In this document: positions 48,193-56,647 of the stretch, one piece after another
Layout of the letters: each line of letters starts with the position of its first letter
Position numbering within the stretch: the stretch's first letter is position 1
Assembly (NCBI RefSeq): GCF_030811855.1
Contig: NZ_JAUSRN010000008.1
Span: 222,137-286,136, forward strand
Direction of reading: 5' to 3'
Length of the DNA stretch: 64,000 nucleotides
DNA from: Variovorax paradoxus
GTDB taxonomy: Bacteria; Pseudomonadota; Gammaproteobacteria; Burkholderiales; Burkholderiaceae_C
Program-made: the position numbers and the translations under genes
The notes under the pieces: generated by a model
Databases searched by the model: none
The model's input: only the letters and a program-made list of their open reading frames with translations
Told to the model about the DNA's origin: nothing

Positions 48193-48615
48193 ATGAAAAT
48201 TCTTCTTGCCGTGGACGGCAGCGAATACACCACGCGCATGCTCGATTACCTGGCCGCGCACAAGGAATGGTCGCATGCGGGCCATGCCTTCACGGTCTTC
48301 AATGCGGTGCTTCCGGTCCCGCACCGGGCCGCCGCATTCGCGGGGCCCGACCTCGTGCACAGCTACTACGACGACGAGGCACGCGTGGTGCTGGAGCCGG
48401 TCCGCGCCGCGCTGGCTGCGCATGACATCGAGGCGGCTTTTGCGCACAAGGTCGGCCACGCGGCCGACGAGATTGCTGCGTTTGCGGACCACGGAAAGTT
48501 CGACCTCGTGATGATGGGCTCGCGCGGGCAGGGCGCGCTGACCAACCTCGTGCTGGGCTCGGTTGCGATGAAGGTGCTGGCGCGCTGCGCGGTGCCGGTG
48601 CTGCTGGTGCGCTGA
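48193..48615 (+). CDS. Universal stress protein A family
   Basis: This 140-residue single UspA domain starts MKILLAVDGSEYT and has the ATP-binding stretch GSRGQGALTNLVLGSVAMKVL. It sits 72 bases after the hemerythrin gene behind an imperfect FNR box. It ends seven bases from the convergent PaoC-like gene. Confidence 0.95.
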   Translation: MKILLAVDGSEYTTRMLDYLAAHKEWSHAGHAFTVFNAVLPVPHRAAAFAGPDLVHSYYDDEARVVLEPVRAALAAHDIEAAFAHKVGHAADEIAAFADHGKFDLVMMGSRGQGALTNLVLGSVAMKVLARCAVPVLLVR

Positions 48616-48622
48616 AGCGGGT

Positions 48623-50860
48623 TCAGGTGCCCTGTTCTTGCTCTGCAATGAGCTTGTCCAGCGTCAGCGGGTAGTCGCGGATCCGCACACCGGTAGCGTT
48701 GTAGACCGCGTTGGCGATAGCCGCGCCGGCGCCGCAGATGCCGAGTTCGCCCACGCCCTTGATCTTGAGCGGATTGGTCTTGTCATCGACTTCTTCGAGA
48801 AAGACAGCTTCGATCGCTGGAATGTCGGCATGCGCCGGCACGTGGTATTCGGCGAGGTCGTGGTTGACGAAGCAGCCGAAGCGCGGATCGACCACCGCTT
48901 CTTCGTGCAGCGCGGAGCCCACGCCCCAGATCATCCCGCCGGTGGCCTGGCTGGTCGCGGTCTTCATGTTGAGGATGCGGCCCGCGGCAAACACGCCCAT
49001 CATGCGGCGCAGGCGGATCTCGCCGGTGTCCACGTCGACCGCCACCTCGGCAAAATGCGCGCCGTAGGCCTGCTGCGAAAACTTTTTCGCCATGTCGCCC
49101 TTGCGGATCTCGCCGTCGGCTTGCAGGCCATGGGTGCCGGCCAGGTGGGCCAGTGTTTCGGAACGGCCGTTTTCTGCCGTGGCGCGTCCGTCGGCAAAGG
49201 AGACGTCGGCCTCCGGCGCACCGAGCTTGCGCGCGATCTGCGCGCGCAGGTTGCAGCAGGCGTCGTACAGCGCCGAGCCCGCGCTGGCGGCGCCCCACGA
49301 GCCGCCGGAACCGGGGGTCTCCGGAAAGTCGCTGTCGCCCAGTTCCATGCGCACGCTGGAGACCGGCAGGCCCAGCATTTCTGCGGCCACCTGCGTCAGC
49401 ACGGTGTAGCTGCCGGTGCCGATGTCCGTCATGGCCATGCGCGCCGTCAGCATGCCTTGGCCGTCGAGCGCGACGCTGCACTTGGCGTCCATCAGGTAGT
49501 TGGTGCGTGTGGCCGCGGCAACGCCCATGCCGATGCGCCAGCGCCCTTCCCGCACGGCACCGGGTTGCGCCTGGCGCCGCTGCCAGCCGAAGCGCTCGGC
49601 GCCTTCCTTCAGGCAGCGCACCAGCTGGCGCGTCGAAAAAGGAATGTTCTTCTCCGGGTCCTCGGTGGGTTCGTTGCGAAGGCGCAGCTCGATCGGATCG
49701 AGCTGGAGCTTTTCGGCCAGCTCGTCCATGGCCTGCTCGATGGCCAGCATGCCGACGGCTTCGCCGGGCGCACGGGTCGAATCGGAGATCGGCAGGTCGA
49801 GCTTCACGCTGCGGTGCGTGGTCGAGCGATTCGGGGCCGCATACAGGGTGCGCGTCTGCGTGCTGGCAGTCTCGTAGAAGTTGTCAAAGCGGGCGCTGTG
49901 CGACAACGTATCGTGACCGATGGCGGTCAACCGCCCGTCGGGCGTGGCGCCGAGCCGCACGCGCTGGATCGTCTGGCTGCGATGGGTGGTGGAGTGAAAC
50001 ATCTGCTGGCGGGTCAGCGCGGTTTTCACGGGGCGGCCGAGCTGTCGCGACGCCATGGCCGAGAGCATCACTTCGCCGTGCACCGGCAGCTTGCCGCCGA
50101 AACCGCCACCGACGTAGCGGCTCACGATGCGCACCTTCTCGGGCGGCATCTTCAGCGTGCTGGCCACCGCCTGCCGCGCGCTCTCGATCAGCTGCGCGGC
50201 GCAGTGCACGGTCACGCAATCGCCATCCCAATAGGCGAGGGCGGCATGCGGCTCCATCTGCGCATGGATGTGGTGGGGCGTGGTGTAGGTGGCGTCCACG
50301 GTGACCGGCGCGTTTGCGAAGGCGGCTTGGAAATTGCCGACCTGGCTGTCGGCCTCCTCGCCTTCCTCGCCGGTGGGTTTCTCGGCCTGGGACTTGCTGC
50401 CCGCCAACTCGTAGTTGCCAGGTTCGGGCTCGTAGCGCACGTGCACCAGCCGCGCCGCGGCGCGTGCCTCTTCGAAGCTTTCCGCCACCACGAAGGCCAC
50501 CGCCTCGCCATAGTGGCGCACTTTGTCGTCGACGAGCTGCGGCGAGGCGCGGGCATAGCGATCCGGCGCATCGAGCGGGCCCCAGGTGCCTTGGCGCGGC
50601 GCGTTCCTGTGTGTCATGACGAGGAGCACGCCCGGGGCGCGCCCGGCGGCTGAGACGTCAATGCCGGCCACGGTGCCTTTGGCGATGGTGGACTCGACGA
50701 TGAAACCATAGGCCACAGGGCCGGGCTGCTGCACCTCGTAAGCGTAGGTGGCGCGGCCCGTCACCTTGAGGCGGCCATCGACACGGTCGATGGGCTTGCC
50801 AATGAGTCCGCTGAGGTTGTCGTCGACCGGGTTGCGGGGGGAGGGCGCGTTCATCTCCAT
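48623..50860 (-). CDS. paoC: PaoC-like aldehyde oxidoreductase, molybdenum cofactor subunit
   Basis: This 745-residue xanthine dehydrogenase-family large subunit has GKPIDRVDGRLKVTGRATYAYE at the start, the cofactor-binding YVGGGFGGK and GSGGSWGAASAGSALYDA loops, and the catalytic Glu in IKGVGELGICGAG near the end. Length and order match E. coli PaoC (YagR), which oxidises aromatic aldehydes with a molybdenum cytosine-dinucleotide cofactor. It is last in a paoA-paoB-paoC operon. No XdhC/PaoD or MocA maturation gene is beside it. Confidence 0.92.
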   Translation of the reverse strand: MEMNAPSPRNPVDDNLSGLIGKPIDRVDGRLKVTGRATYAYEVQQPGPVAYGFIVESTIAKGTVAGIDVSAAGRAPGVLLVMTHRNAPRQGTWGPLDAPDRYARASPQLVDDKVRHYGEAVAFVVAESFEEARAAARLVHVRYEPEPGNYELAGSKSQAEKPTGEEGEEADSQVGNFQAAFANAPVTVDATYTTPHHIHAQMEPHAALAYWDGDCVTVHCAAQLIESARQAVASTLKMPPEKVRIVSRYVGGGFGGKLPVHGEVMLSAMASRQLGRPVKTALTRQQMFHSTTHRSQTIQRVRLGATPDGRLTAIGHDTLSHSARFDNFYETASTQTRTLYAAPNRSTTHRSVKLDLPISDSTRAPGEAVGMLAIEQAMDELAEKLQLDPIELRLRNEPTEDPEKNIPFSTRQLVRCLKEGAERFGWQRRQAQPGAVREGRWRIGMGVAAATRTNYLMDAKCSVALDGQGMLTARMAMTDIGTGSYTVLTQVAAEMLGLPVSSVRMELGDSDFPETPGSGGSWGAASAGSALYDACCNLRAQIARKLGAPEADVSFADGRATAENGRSETLAHLAGTHGLQADGEIRKGDMAKKFSQQAYGAHFAEVAVDVDTGEIRLRRMMGVFAAGRILNMKTATSQATGGMIWGVGSALHEEAVVDPRFGCFVNHDLAEYHVPAHADIPAIEAVFLEEVDDKTNPLKIKGVGELGICGAGAAIANAVYNATGVRIRDYPLTLDKLIAEQEQGT

Positions 50861-50871
50861 GCCGGGACCCC

Positions 50872-51855
50872 TCAGGCGGCGGTGCTGGCTTCGGCCAGCG
50901 TTGCGCGCAGGGTGCGGCGCAGCAGCGGCAGCTTGAAATCGTTGTGGCCGAAGCCGCGCGCGCCGGCCAGCACCTTGTCGCTTGCCGCGGCAAAAGCGCC
51001 GCCGTCCGGCGCCTTGCCGGCAAGCAGCGCCTCGGCCGCTTCCACGCGCCAGGGCTTGTGGGCCAGGCCACCAAAGGCCATGCGGACCGAACGGATGCGG
51101 CCTGCGGCCGTATCGACCACGGCCGCCACCGACACCAGCGCAAAGGCATAGGAGGCACGGTCGCGCACCTTTCGGTAGACGTGGCGGCCCGGCAGGGGCG
51201 GCGGCAGTGTCACGGCGGTGATCATCTCGCCTGGCTGCAGCGCCGTTTCGACGTGCGGCGTGTTGCCGGGGAGCCGGTAAAAGTCCGCTATCGGGATCAC
51301 GCGGCGCGTGCCGCCGGGCGCAATGGTCTCAACGCTGGCGTCGAGCGCGCGCATGGCCACGGCCATGTCGGAAGGGTGCGTCGCAATGCATTGATCGCTG
51401 GCGCCGAGCACCGCATGCATGCGGTTGAAGCCCTGCAGCGCCGAACAACCGGAGCCCGGCTCCCGCTTGTTGCACGGAAGGGCGGTGTCGTAGAAGTAAT
51501 AGCAGCGCGTGCGCTGCAGCAGGTTGCCGCCGGTGGTCGCCTTGTTGCGCAACTGGCCCGAGGCGCCGGCCAGCAGCGCGCGGCTGAGCACGGCGTAGCC
51601 GCGGCGAATGCGTGCGTCGGCGGCCAGGTCGGCATTGCGCACCAGGGCGCCGATGCGCAGGCCGCCGTCGGCTGTAGGTTCGATTTTGTCGAGGCCGACG
51701 TGGTTGATGTCGACCAGGTGCAGCGGCGTTTCCACCTGCAGCTTCATCAGGTCAAGCAGGTTGGTGCCGCCGGCGATCAGGCGGGCACCGGGACGCGCGG
51801 CCGCGGTTGCTGCTGCCTCGGGCGATTCGGCGCGCTCGTAAGTGAAGGCTTTCAT
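50872..51855 (-). CDS. paoB: PaoB-like FAD-binding subunit with extra [4Fe-4S] site
   Basis: This 327-residue protein has an FAD-binding domain ([26 protein letters not shown]) and a CO dehydrogenase flavoprotein C-terminal domain. Between them Cys118, Cys128, Cys137 and Cys156 match in spacing the additional [4Fe-4S] ligands that set E. coli PaoB apart from ordinary xanthine dehydrogenase FAD subunits. Its start overlaps the paoA stop (ATGA). Confidence 0.92.
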   Translation of the reverse strand: MKAFTYERAESPEAAATAAARPGARLIAGGTNLLDLMKLQVETPLHLVDINHVGLDKIEPTADGGLRIGALVRNADLAADARIRRGYAVLSRALLAGASGQLRNKATTGGNLLQRTRCYYFYDTALPCNKREPGSGCSALQGFNRMHAVLGASDQCIATHPSDMAVAMRALDASVETIAPGGTRRVIPIADFYRLPGNTPHVETALQPGEMITAVTLPPPLPGRHVYRKVRDRASYAFALVSVAAVVDTAAGRIRSVRMAFGGLAHKPWRVEAAEALLAGKAPDGGAFAAASDKVLAGARGFGHNDFKLPLLRRTLRATLAEASTAA

Positions 51856-52409
51856 CAGCGGGCCTCCGACACCTGCCGTATGGCGGCCACGATGTTCGGA
51901 TACGCGCTGCAGCGGCACAGGTTGCCGCTCATGCGTTCGCGGATTTCCTCGTCGCTGAGCACCGCACCGCCGGTGGCAATGTCGGCTGTGACGTAGCTCG
52001 GCATTCCGCGGCGCACCTCGTCCAGCATGCCCGCGGCCGAGCAGATCTGGCCCGGCGTGCAGTAGCCGCACTGGAAACCGTCGTGCGCCAGGAAGGCCTG
52101 CTGCAGCGGATGCAGCGTTTCGCCGTTGGCGAAACCTTCGATGGTGGTGACGGTTTCGCCGTCGTGCATTACAGCCAGCGTGAGGCAGGAGTTGATGCGG
52201 CGCCCCTCCACCAGCACGGTGCACGCGCCGCACTGGCCATGGTCGCAGCCCTTCTTACTGCCGGTCATCTTCAGGTTCTCCCGCAGGGCGTCGAGCAGGG
52301 TGGTGCGGGCATCGACTTCGAGAGTGTGCGCCCGGCCGTTGACCTGGAGGCGCACCGAAAGGAGCTGCGGCGCAGGTTCGCCGGCAGCGGGATCATTTTC
52401 GAACGGCAT
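51855..52409 (-). CDS. paoA: PaoA-like [2Fe-2S] subunit
   Basis: This 184-residue protein has two [2Fe-2S] clusters: plant-ferredoxin type Cys55, 60, 63, 75 ([13 protein letters not shown]) and the helical-domain cluster Cys114, 117, 165, 167 ([22 protein letters not shown]). E. coli PaoA has a Tat signal peptide; here the N-terminus is short and hydrophilic, so this complex is likely cytoplasmic. Confidence 0.93.
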   Translation of the reverse strand: MPFENDPAAGEPAPQLLSVRLQVNGRAHTLEVDARTTLLDALRENLKMTGSKKGCDHGQCGACTVLVEGRRINSCLTLAVMHDGETVTTIEGFANGETLHPLQQAFLAHDGFQCGYCTPGQICSAAGMLDEVRRGMPSYVTADIATGGAVLSDEEIRERMSGNLCRCSAYPNIVAAIRQVSEAR

Positions 52410-52514
52410 GGGTGTTCCTTCGCGGCGAGCACGGCTCCGGTGACGGAGTTCGGCTCATGCTAGGGAACAGCCGCCGTGCGGCGACTGCGCCTCAGTGCTG
52501 TCGTGCTGTAGGCA

Positions 52515-52543
52515 AAGACCGACCGGCCACGGCTGGCGGTCTT
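52515..52543 (-). terminator. Likely rho-independent terminator after the DUF5666 gene
   Basis: On the minus strand AAGACCG...CGGTCTT (7-bp perfect stem with further partial pairing) is followed by a short T stretch, starting two bases beyond the DUF5666 stop codon. Confidence 0.6.
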
Positions 52544-52544
52544 G

Positions 52545-53990
52545 TCAAGGCGTAAGGAAGGTGACCGTCTTCGCGGTCAGCACGCCGTCCACCACCGTGT
52601 CGCCCACCACGGTGACGCGGCGGCCGTTGGCGAGGTCGGCGATGGTGCCGTTTTCGAAGACCGTGGTGGAGCCGCCGGCGTTCACCAACTGGCCCTTCAC
52701 CACGAAACTCGAAGGCGACAGGTAGTTGCCGATGGCGCCGATCAGGGTGAAGGCGACCGGCCCGCCGACGCCCGGGATGTTGCGGATCCGCAGCTTCTTC
52801 ACCACCAGCACACCGCCGGACATGAAACCGTCGAGCTCGACCTTGACGCCGTTGCCGATGGCGCTGGGAGCGCCGCCCGTGATGATGGCATTGGACGCAT
52901 CGACCGGCGTGCCGAGCACCTTGAAGGCATTCAGCCCGGCGTAGTTGGTGATGACGCCCGCCAGCTGCACGGCAGCGGCATCCTGCTTTGGCACGGCATA
53001 CCAGCCTTGCACCTTGGTGGCTGCGAACACGCCCGCAATCGGTGCCGCGCTGCCGCGCACCCGGACGATGGCGCCTTCGGTCAGAGTGAATGCGTTCAGG
53101 CCGCCGGCGAACACGGTGCTGGCATCGTACTGCACCGTGAGCTGGCCCAGCGTGAAGCGCTTGTTGCCCAGGTCCAGGTTCTGCACGATGCCGGTCACCA
53201 GCGGCTCGACCGAGGCTGGCTTCAGCTCGACCCGCGTAGCCCGCAGCGTGCCCGGCGCCGAAGGCAGGCCCCAGACCTGCACCACGCAGCCGCCCGCGAC
53301 ATCGGTGAGGCTGTTTGCGCCGCTCCATACGGTGGCGTTGTCGACGGTAACCATGGTTCCCATCACCACGAAGCTGCCGCCCGTCAGGTCGATGGCCGAC
53401 ATGGCACCGCGCAATTCGGCGGCCGATTCGACCTGCTGCGCCGTGGCGGCGGTGAATTCGGTGTCGATCTTGCCGGCGATGCGCACGCTCATGCCGATCT
53501 GCAGCTCGGTGGCGTCTTCAAGGCTGGTGGTTGCGGCGTCGGTGTTGTAGCGCACGCCATTCAGGATGATGCTGCCCAACCCGCCGACCGAACCAACGCC
53601 GGTGGCGTCGGCCGTGCTCACGCCAGTGCCGCCCGATCCCACGCCCCCTCCGTCGCTGCTGCCGTTGCCTGCGGTGCTGGTGCCATCGGTGCCGCCTGTG
53701 CTGCCCGTGCCGCCCGACCCATCGGTACCGCCTGCTGTGCCAGTTCCGTCAGTCGAACCCGTGCTACCGGTGCTACCGGTGCTACCGGTGCTACCGGTGC
53801 TACCGGTGCTACCGGTGCTACCGGTGCCTGTTCCGGCCGTGCCATCGCTCCCCGCGGAAGACGTATTGCTGCTGCTGAGCGTGCCCAGGCTCGCCGCGGA
53901 ACCCCCGCCGCCGCCTCCGCCGCAAGAGAGCAGCAGGGCGATCGCACCGGCAAAAAGGACGCCGCGCATCCATCTGTGGTGGGTTTTCAT
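52545..53990 (-). CDS. DUF5666 domain lipoprotein with Gly/Ser/Thr repeat
   Basis: This 481-residue protein begins with a lipoprotein signal (MRGVLFAGAIALLLSC) followed by a poly-Gly run. A Gly/Ser/Thr-rich low-complexity stretch extends to about residue 130 and contains a tandem GST repeat. Several beta-rich DUF5666 units follow (e.g. IGMSVRIAGKI, LTEGAIVRVRGSAAPIAGVFAATKVQ, GRRVTVVGDTVVDGVLTAKTV). It is probably anchored to the outer membrane or exported. Its start overlaps the stop of the DUF6502 gene (ATGA). Function is unknown. Confidence 0.88.
   Translation of the reverse strand: MKTHHRWMRGVLFAGAIALLLSCGGGGGGGSAASLGTLSSSNTSSAGSDGTAGTGTGSTGSTGSTGSTGSTGSTGSTGSTDGTGTAGGTDGSGGTGSTGGTDGTSTAGNGSSDGGGVGSGGTGVSTADATGVGSVGGLGSIILNGVRYNTDAATTSLEDATELQIGMSVRIAGKIDTEFTAATAQQVESAAELRGAMSAIDLTGGSFVVMGTMVTVDNATVWSGANSLTDVAGGCVVQVWGLPSAPGTLRATRVELKPASVEPLVTGIVQNLDLGNKRFTLGQLTVQYDASTVFAGGLNAFTLTEGAIVRVRGSAAPIAGVFAATKVQGWYAVPKQDAAAVQLAGVITNYAGLNAFKVLGTPVDASNAIITGGAPSAIGNGVKVELDGFMSGGVLVVKKLRIRNIPGVGGPVAFTLIGAIGNYLSPSSFVVKGQLVNAGGSTTVFENGTIADLANGRRVTVVGDTVVDGVLTAKTVTFLTP
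53761..53823. repeat. Seven tandem copies of a 9-bp unit (GTGCTACCG)
   Basis: Seven perfect 9-base units in a row inside the DUF5666 gene, encoding Gly-Ser-Thr on the minus strand. The unit length is a multiple of three, so copy-number change would alter linker length without a frameshift. Confidence 0.95.
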
Positions 53991-54844
53991 CGTGTAGTTT
54001 CTCTCTCTTCTTCTTCTTCCCGCGGGGAAGCGACGGCCGGCGCATTCGGCGTCGGCTCGTCTTCATAGTAGGTGTAGATGCCGACGCGGATGCGCCCCGT
54101 GGCGCCGCTTGGGGCACGGTCGACCGCGCGCGTCATCTGAGCTACCAAATCAAGGTGCATCGCAGTCCAGCGTTCGCGCACCATTCGGTGGATATTTTCG
54201 CAATCCTGCATGCTGAGACCGCGCGCGAATACCGCGCGCTCGAGCATGCGCGGCTCTTCGCCGAGCGTGTTGGACACCGCGGCCAGCAGGTGGTCACGGC
54301 CATTGTCCCCAAGGAAAGCCAGCATCGATTGCAGGTCGTCCACCGGCACGAAACCGTCGACCTTGAGCTCGGCGCAACCGTCGTCTTCGGCCACCATGTT
54401 CAGGCGCACCAACTCGTCAAGGATGGTGCGATGGTGAACGTTGCCGCGGCTCCCGAGCTTGGCGACCGTTTCGAAAGAGGGCGCATCGACCCCGCCGGCC
54501 GTGATCGGCAGGCGCTGCAACGCCTGGTTTTCGGACACCAGCTGCAGCCAGAGCGTGAAAGTCTTGGCCGCGGCCGACACCTCGGTGTGGGGTAGGGCAT
54601 CCACCGTTTCGCGGACCTTGGCGGTCACGGCCTTGCGGTTCAGCCCGGTCGTGACGGACAGTTGGCTGATGTTGGGTTTGGGCACCCCTTGCTTGCGCCA
54701 GGAGCGCGCCGCCTCTTCCAGCAGCAGGTCACGCAGCAGGACTTCCAGGTGCGGGTGCTTCACCCCCATGGCAAGGGCGAGCCTGACCACCGGCCGCAGG
54801 ATGCGAGCGCAGGCGGCAAGTGCCCAATCCAACTGGTGTTCCAT
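53987..54844 (-). CDS. DUF6502 family protein
   Basis: This 285-residue protein has a helical N-terminus with a helix-turn-helix-like stretch (NISQLSVTTGLNRKAVTAKVRET near 58-80), which suggests DNA binding, and an acidic/Arg tail. It lacks membrane segments. It is translationally coupled to the DUF5666 lipoprotein, a pairing I recall from other Burkholderiales. A regulator role is only suggested by the helix-turn-helix-like segment. Confidence 0.75.
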   Translation of the reverse strand: MEHQLDWALAACARILRPVVRLALAMGVKHPHLEVLLRDLLLEEAARSWRKQGVPKPNISQLSVTTGLNRKAVTAKVRETVDALPHTEVSAAAKTFTLWLQLVSENQALQRLPITAGGVDAPSFETVAKLGSRGNVHHRTILDELVRLNMVAEDDGCAELKVDGFVPVDDLQSMLAFLGDNGRDHLLAAVSNTLGEEPRMLERAVFARGLSMQDCENIHRMVRERWTAMHLDLVAQMTRAVDRAPSGATGRIRVGIYTYYEDEPTPNAPAVASPREEEEERETTR

Positions 54845-55217
54845 GAAGTGAAAGCTGTTTTTGGTAATGCAGGTTGCGGCGCAGCAATTCCTGCCTCAAG
54901 GGCCGGTAAATCGCGTAGCTTGGTGCACTATTGTCCTCGTCTCCGCGAGGATGTGACAAAAAATCCGCACTAAGGTGTTCAAACGGGGTGGACCCTCATG
55001 AAGCGCGTTGGACAACGTCGTCCCGCCATGTCCCGTTGTCCTGTGCAAGGGGAGGAAGCTTCCGACTGGCGGACGCTGGTGCCGTCCTACGCTTGAGTTC
55101 GGCGCCACTCCCAGAATCGATTCGTTCCAACTTATGTTCCTTGGGCGCTTTGGCGCACAGGGCCAAGAGAAGTGAATATAACCACCGCAAGACGCTGGTA
55201 CGGCCAAGGAGTCCCCC
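54845..55217. other. Divergent intergenic region with nested inverted repeats
   Basis: About 370 bases between DUF6502 (minus) and a small gene (plus). It contains CGTTG-GA-CAACG (55006-55017) and GGACAACG/CGTTGTCC arms 16 bases apart (55010-55017 and 55034-55041). The three copies of the CGTTG/CAACG half-site look like an operator. No gene is seen. Confidence 0.5.
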
Positions 55218-55457
55218 ATGACCACTGAAACTTCGGACAAGGCATTTCCCTTTCCTACATCGAAGAACCACGGCAAGCCCGCCAGCGAGCCGGCGAAGCC
55301 GGTCGAGCAGGCGCCCAGCGAAGAGGCTTTGGACAGCGGGGTGGAAGAATCCTTTCCCGCGAGCGACCCGGTGTCCGTCACCGTGACGAAGGTCAAGCTG
55401 CCCAAGGCACCGCAGGACAAGGCGGAGGAGGCCCGCAAGTCGGATGAAAAGAGATAG
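55218..55457 (+). CDS. Small acidic protein with ESFPASDP motif
   Basis: This 79-residue protein is hydrophilic and probably disordered, with the segment EEALDSGVEESFPASDPVSV at 35-54. This short motif recurs in many small proteobacterial proteins of unknown role. The end is Lys/Glu-rich. It has its own upstream region with inverted repeats and is followed by 178 non-coding bases. Confidence 0.75.
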   Translation: MTTETSDKAFPFPTSKNHGKPASEPAKPVEQAPSEEALDSGVEESFPASDPVSVTVTKVKLPKAPQDKAEEARKSDEKR

Positions 55458-55635
55458 CCGGATAGGGAAGGGTAGAGGCAGCCCCTTCGCTTCGCGCTTC
55501 TCTTCTCCTACACAGTGCCGCGCCGCAAGCTGACCCGCTGCGGCCGGCAACGACCTAGCTTTCCTGGAGTCGGGCACTCGGTCCGGCACGGCCTCTTCCT
55601 TCCGGCACTGCCGGCTTTCTTCAGGAGACACGACC

Positions 55636-55935
55636 ATGAACAGCACTTCCAGACTTCTTGCAGCGCTCGCGCTCGGTGCCGCAGGCGCGGCGTTCGCCCA
55701 AGGCAATCCGCCGACCACGGCGCCGGCCAATCCGGCCACTGCGGCCGGCCAGCAAAATCCCTCGGGCGGCCCGATGGGCACCACTGGCGTGACCCCAGAA
55801 AGCGGCGCGGCCGCCCGCACCACCACCCCGCCCACGGTTCAAAGTCCTCCCGACACGAGCAGCAGCTCGCGCACGACCATGGCGGCTTCGGGCGACACGC
55901 CCGCAATGCGCCGCGCGCGCGCCGACCGCAACTGA
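55636..55935 (+). CDS. Small secreted Pro/Thr-rich protein
   Basis: This 99-residue protein has a clean signal peptide (RLLAALALGAAGAAFAQ, cut after about residue 22) and then a low-complexity Pro/Thr/Ala/Ser-rich chain with no recognised domain. GGAGA precedes the ATG. It is probably periplasmic. Its function is unknown. Confidence 0.7.
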   Translation: MNSTSRLLAALALGAAGAAFAQGNPPTTAPANPATAAGQQNPSGGPMGTTGVTPESGAAARTTTPPTVQSPPDTSSSSRTTMAASGDTPAMRRARADRN

Positions 55936-55972
55936 GCGCGGCTGACCGCACTTCCTTCAACGCGGCGTATCC

Positions 55973-56647
55973 ATGAATGCCGTGAGGCCGGGAACGGGCG
56001 CAGCGAGCAGGCCGCTGGCCATGCTCGCTGCAGTCCTTCTTCTCGCGCTCGCCCATATGCCTGAGGCGGACGCGATGGACGAAGCTCAATGGCTTGCAAG
56101 AGCGGCCGTTGCGGCAGCGGACAACCGGAATGCGCCTTTCGCGGTAATCGACAAGCGCAAAGCGCGTGTCTTCGTCTTCGACGCCACGGGGCGGCTGCAG
56201 GCTTCATCGCCGGTACTTCTGGGGCTGGCGCGCGGCGACGATTCGGTGCCCGGCATCGGAGAACGCCCGATGTCCGAGATACGGCCTGAAGAGCGCACCA
56301 CGCCGGCAGGCCGCTTCGCGACGGAGCCGGGCCTCAACACCAAGGGCGAGGACATCGTCTGGATCGACTACGATGCGGCCGTTTCGATGCACCGCGTGCG
56401 CGCCACCCAAAAGTCGGAACGCCGCCTGCAGCGGCTGGCCTCGCCGACCGTGGCCGACAACCGCATTTCATACGGCTGCGTCAACGTGCCGGCCGCCTTC
56501 TACGACGCTTACATCAAGCCCGTGCTGGGCAGCCGCCGTGGGGTGGTGTACGTACTGCCCGAAACCATGGCGGCACACAAGCGCTTCGAATTCCTGAGCC
56601 GCTCTGAGCAGAAGCTCACCCGACGCGGATTCACCCCCGCAGGCTGA
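55973..56647 (+). CDS. L,D-transpeptidase-like (YkuD superfamily) exported protein
   Basis: This 224-residue protein has an N-terminal hydrophobic signal (LAMLAAVLLLALAHM) and a domain with SMHRVR and SYGCVNVPAAFYD, the catalytic Cys region of the YkuD family. The usual [S/T]HGC reads SYGC, so the His next to the Cys is replaced by Tyr, while Gly, Cys and Asn are kept. It may cross-link murein or lipoprotein, or be altered in activity. Its end overlaps the convergent kinase gene by 17 bases. Confidence 0.78.
   Translation: MNAVRPGTGAASRPLAMLAAVLLLALAHMPEADAMDEAQWLARAAVAAADNRNAPFAVIDKRKARVFVFDATGRLQASSPVLLGLARGDDSVPGIGERPMSEIRPEERTTPAGRFATEPGLNTKGEDIVWIDYDAAVSMHRVRATQKSERRLQRLASPTVADNRISYGCVNVPAAFYDAYIKPVLGSRRGVVYVLPETMAAHKRFEFLSRSEQKLTRRGFTPAG

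Noticed and set aside
53761..53823. Possible CRISPR array
   Set aside because: The units are contiguous 9-mers without spacers and are in frame within a coding region.
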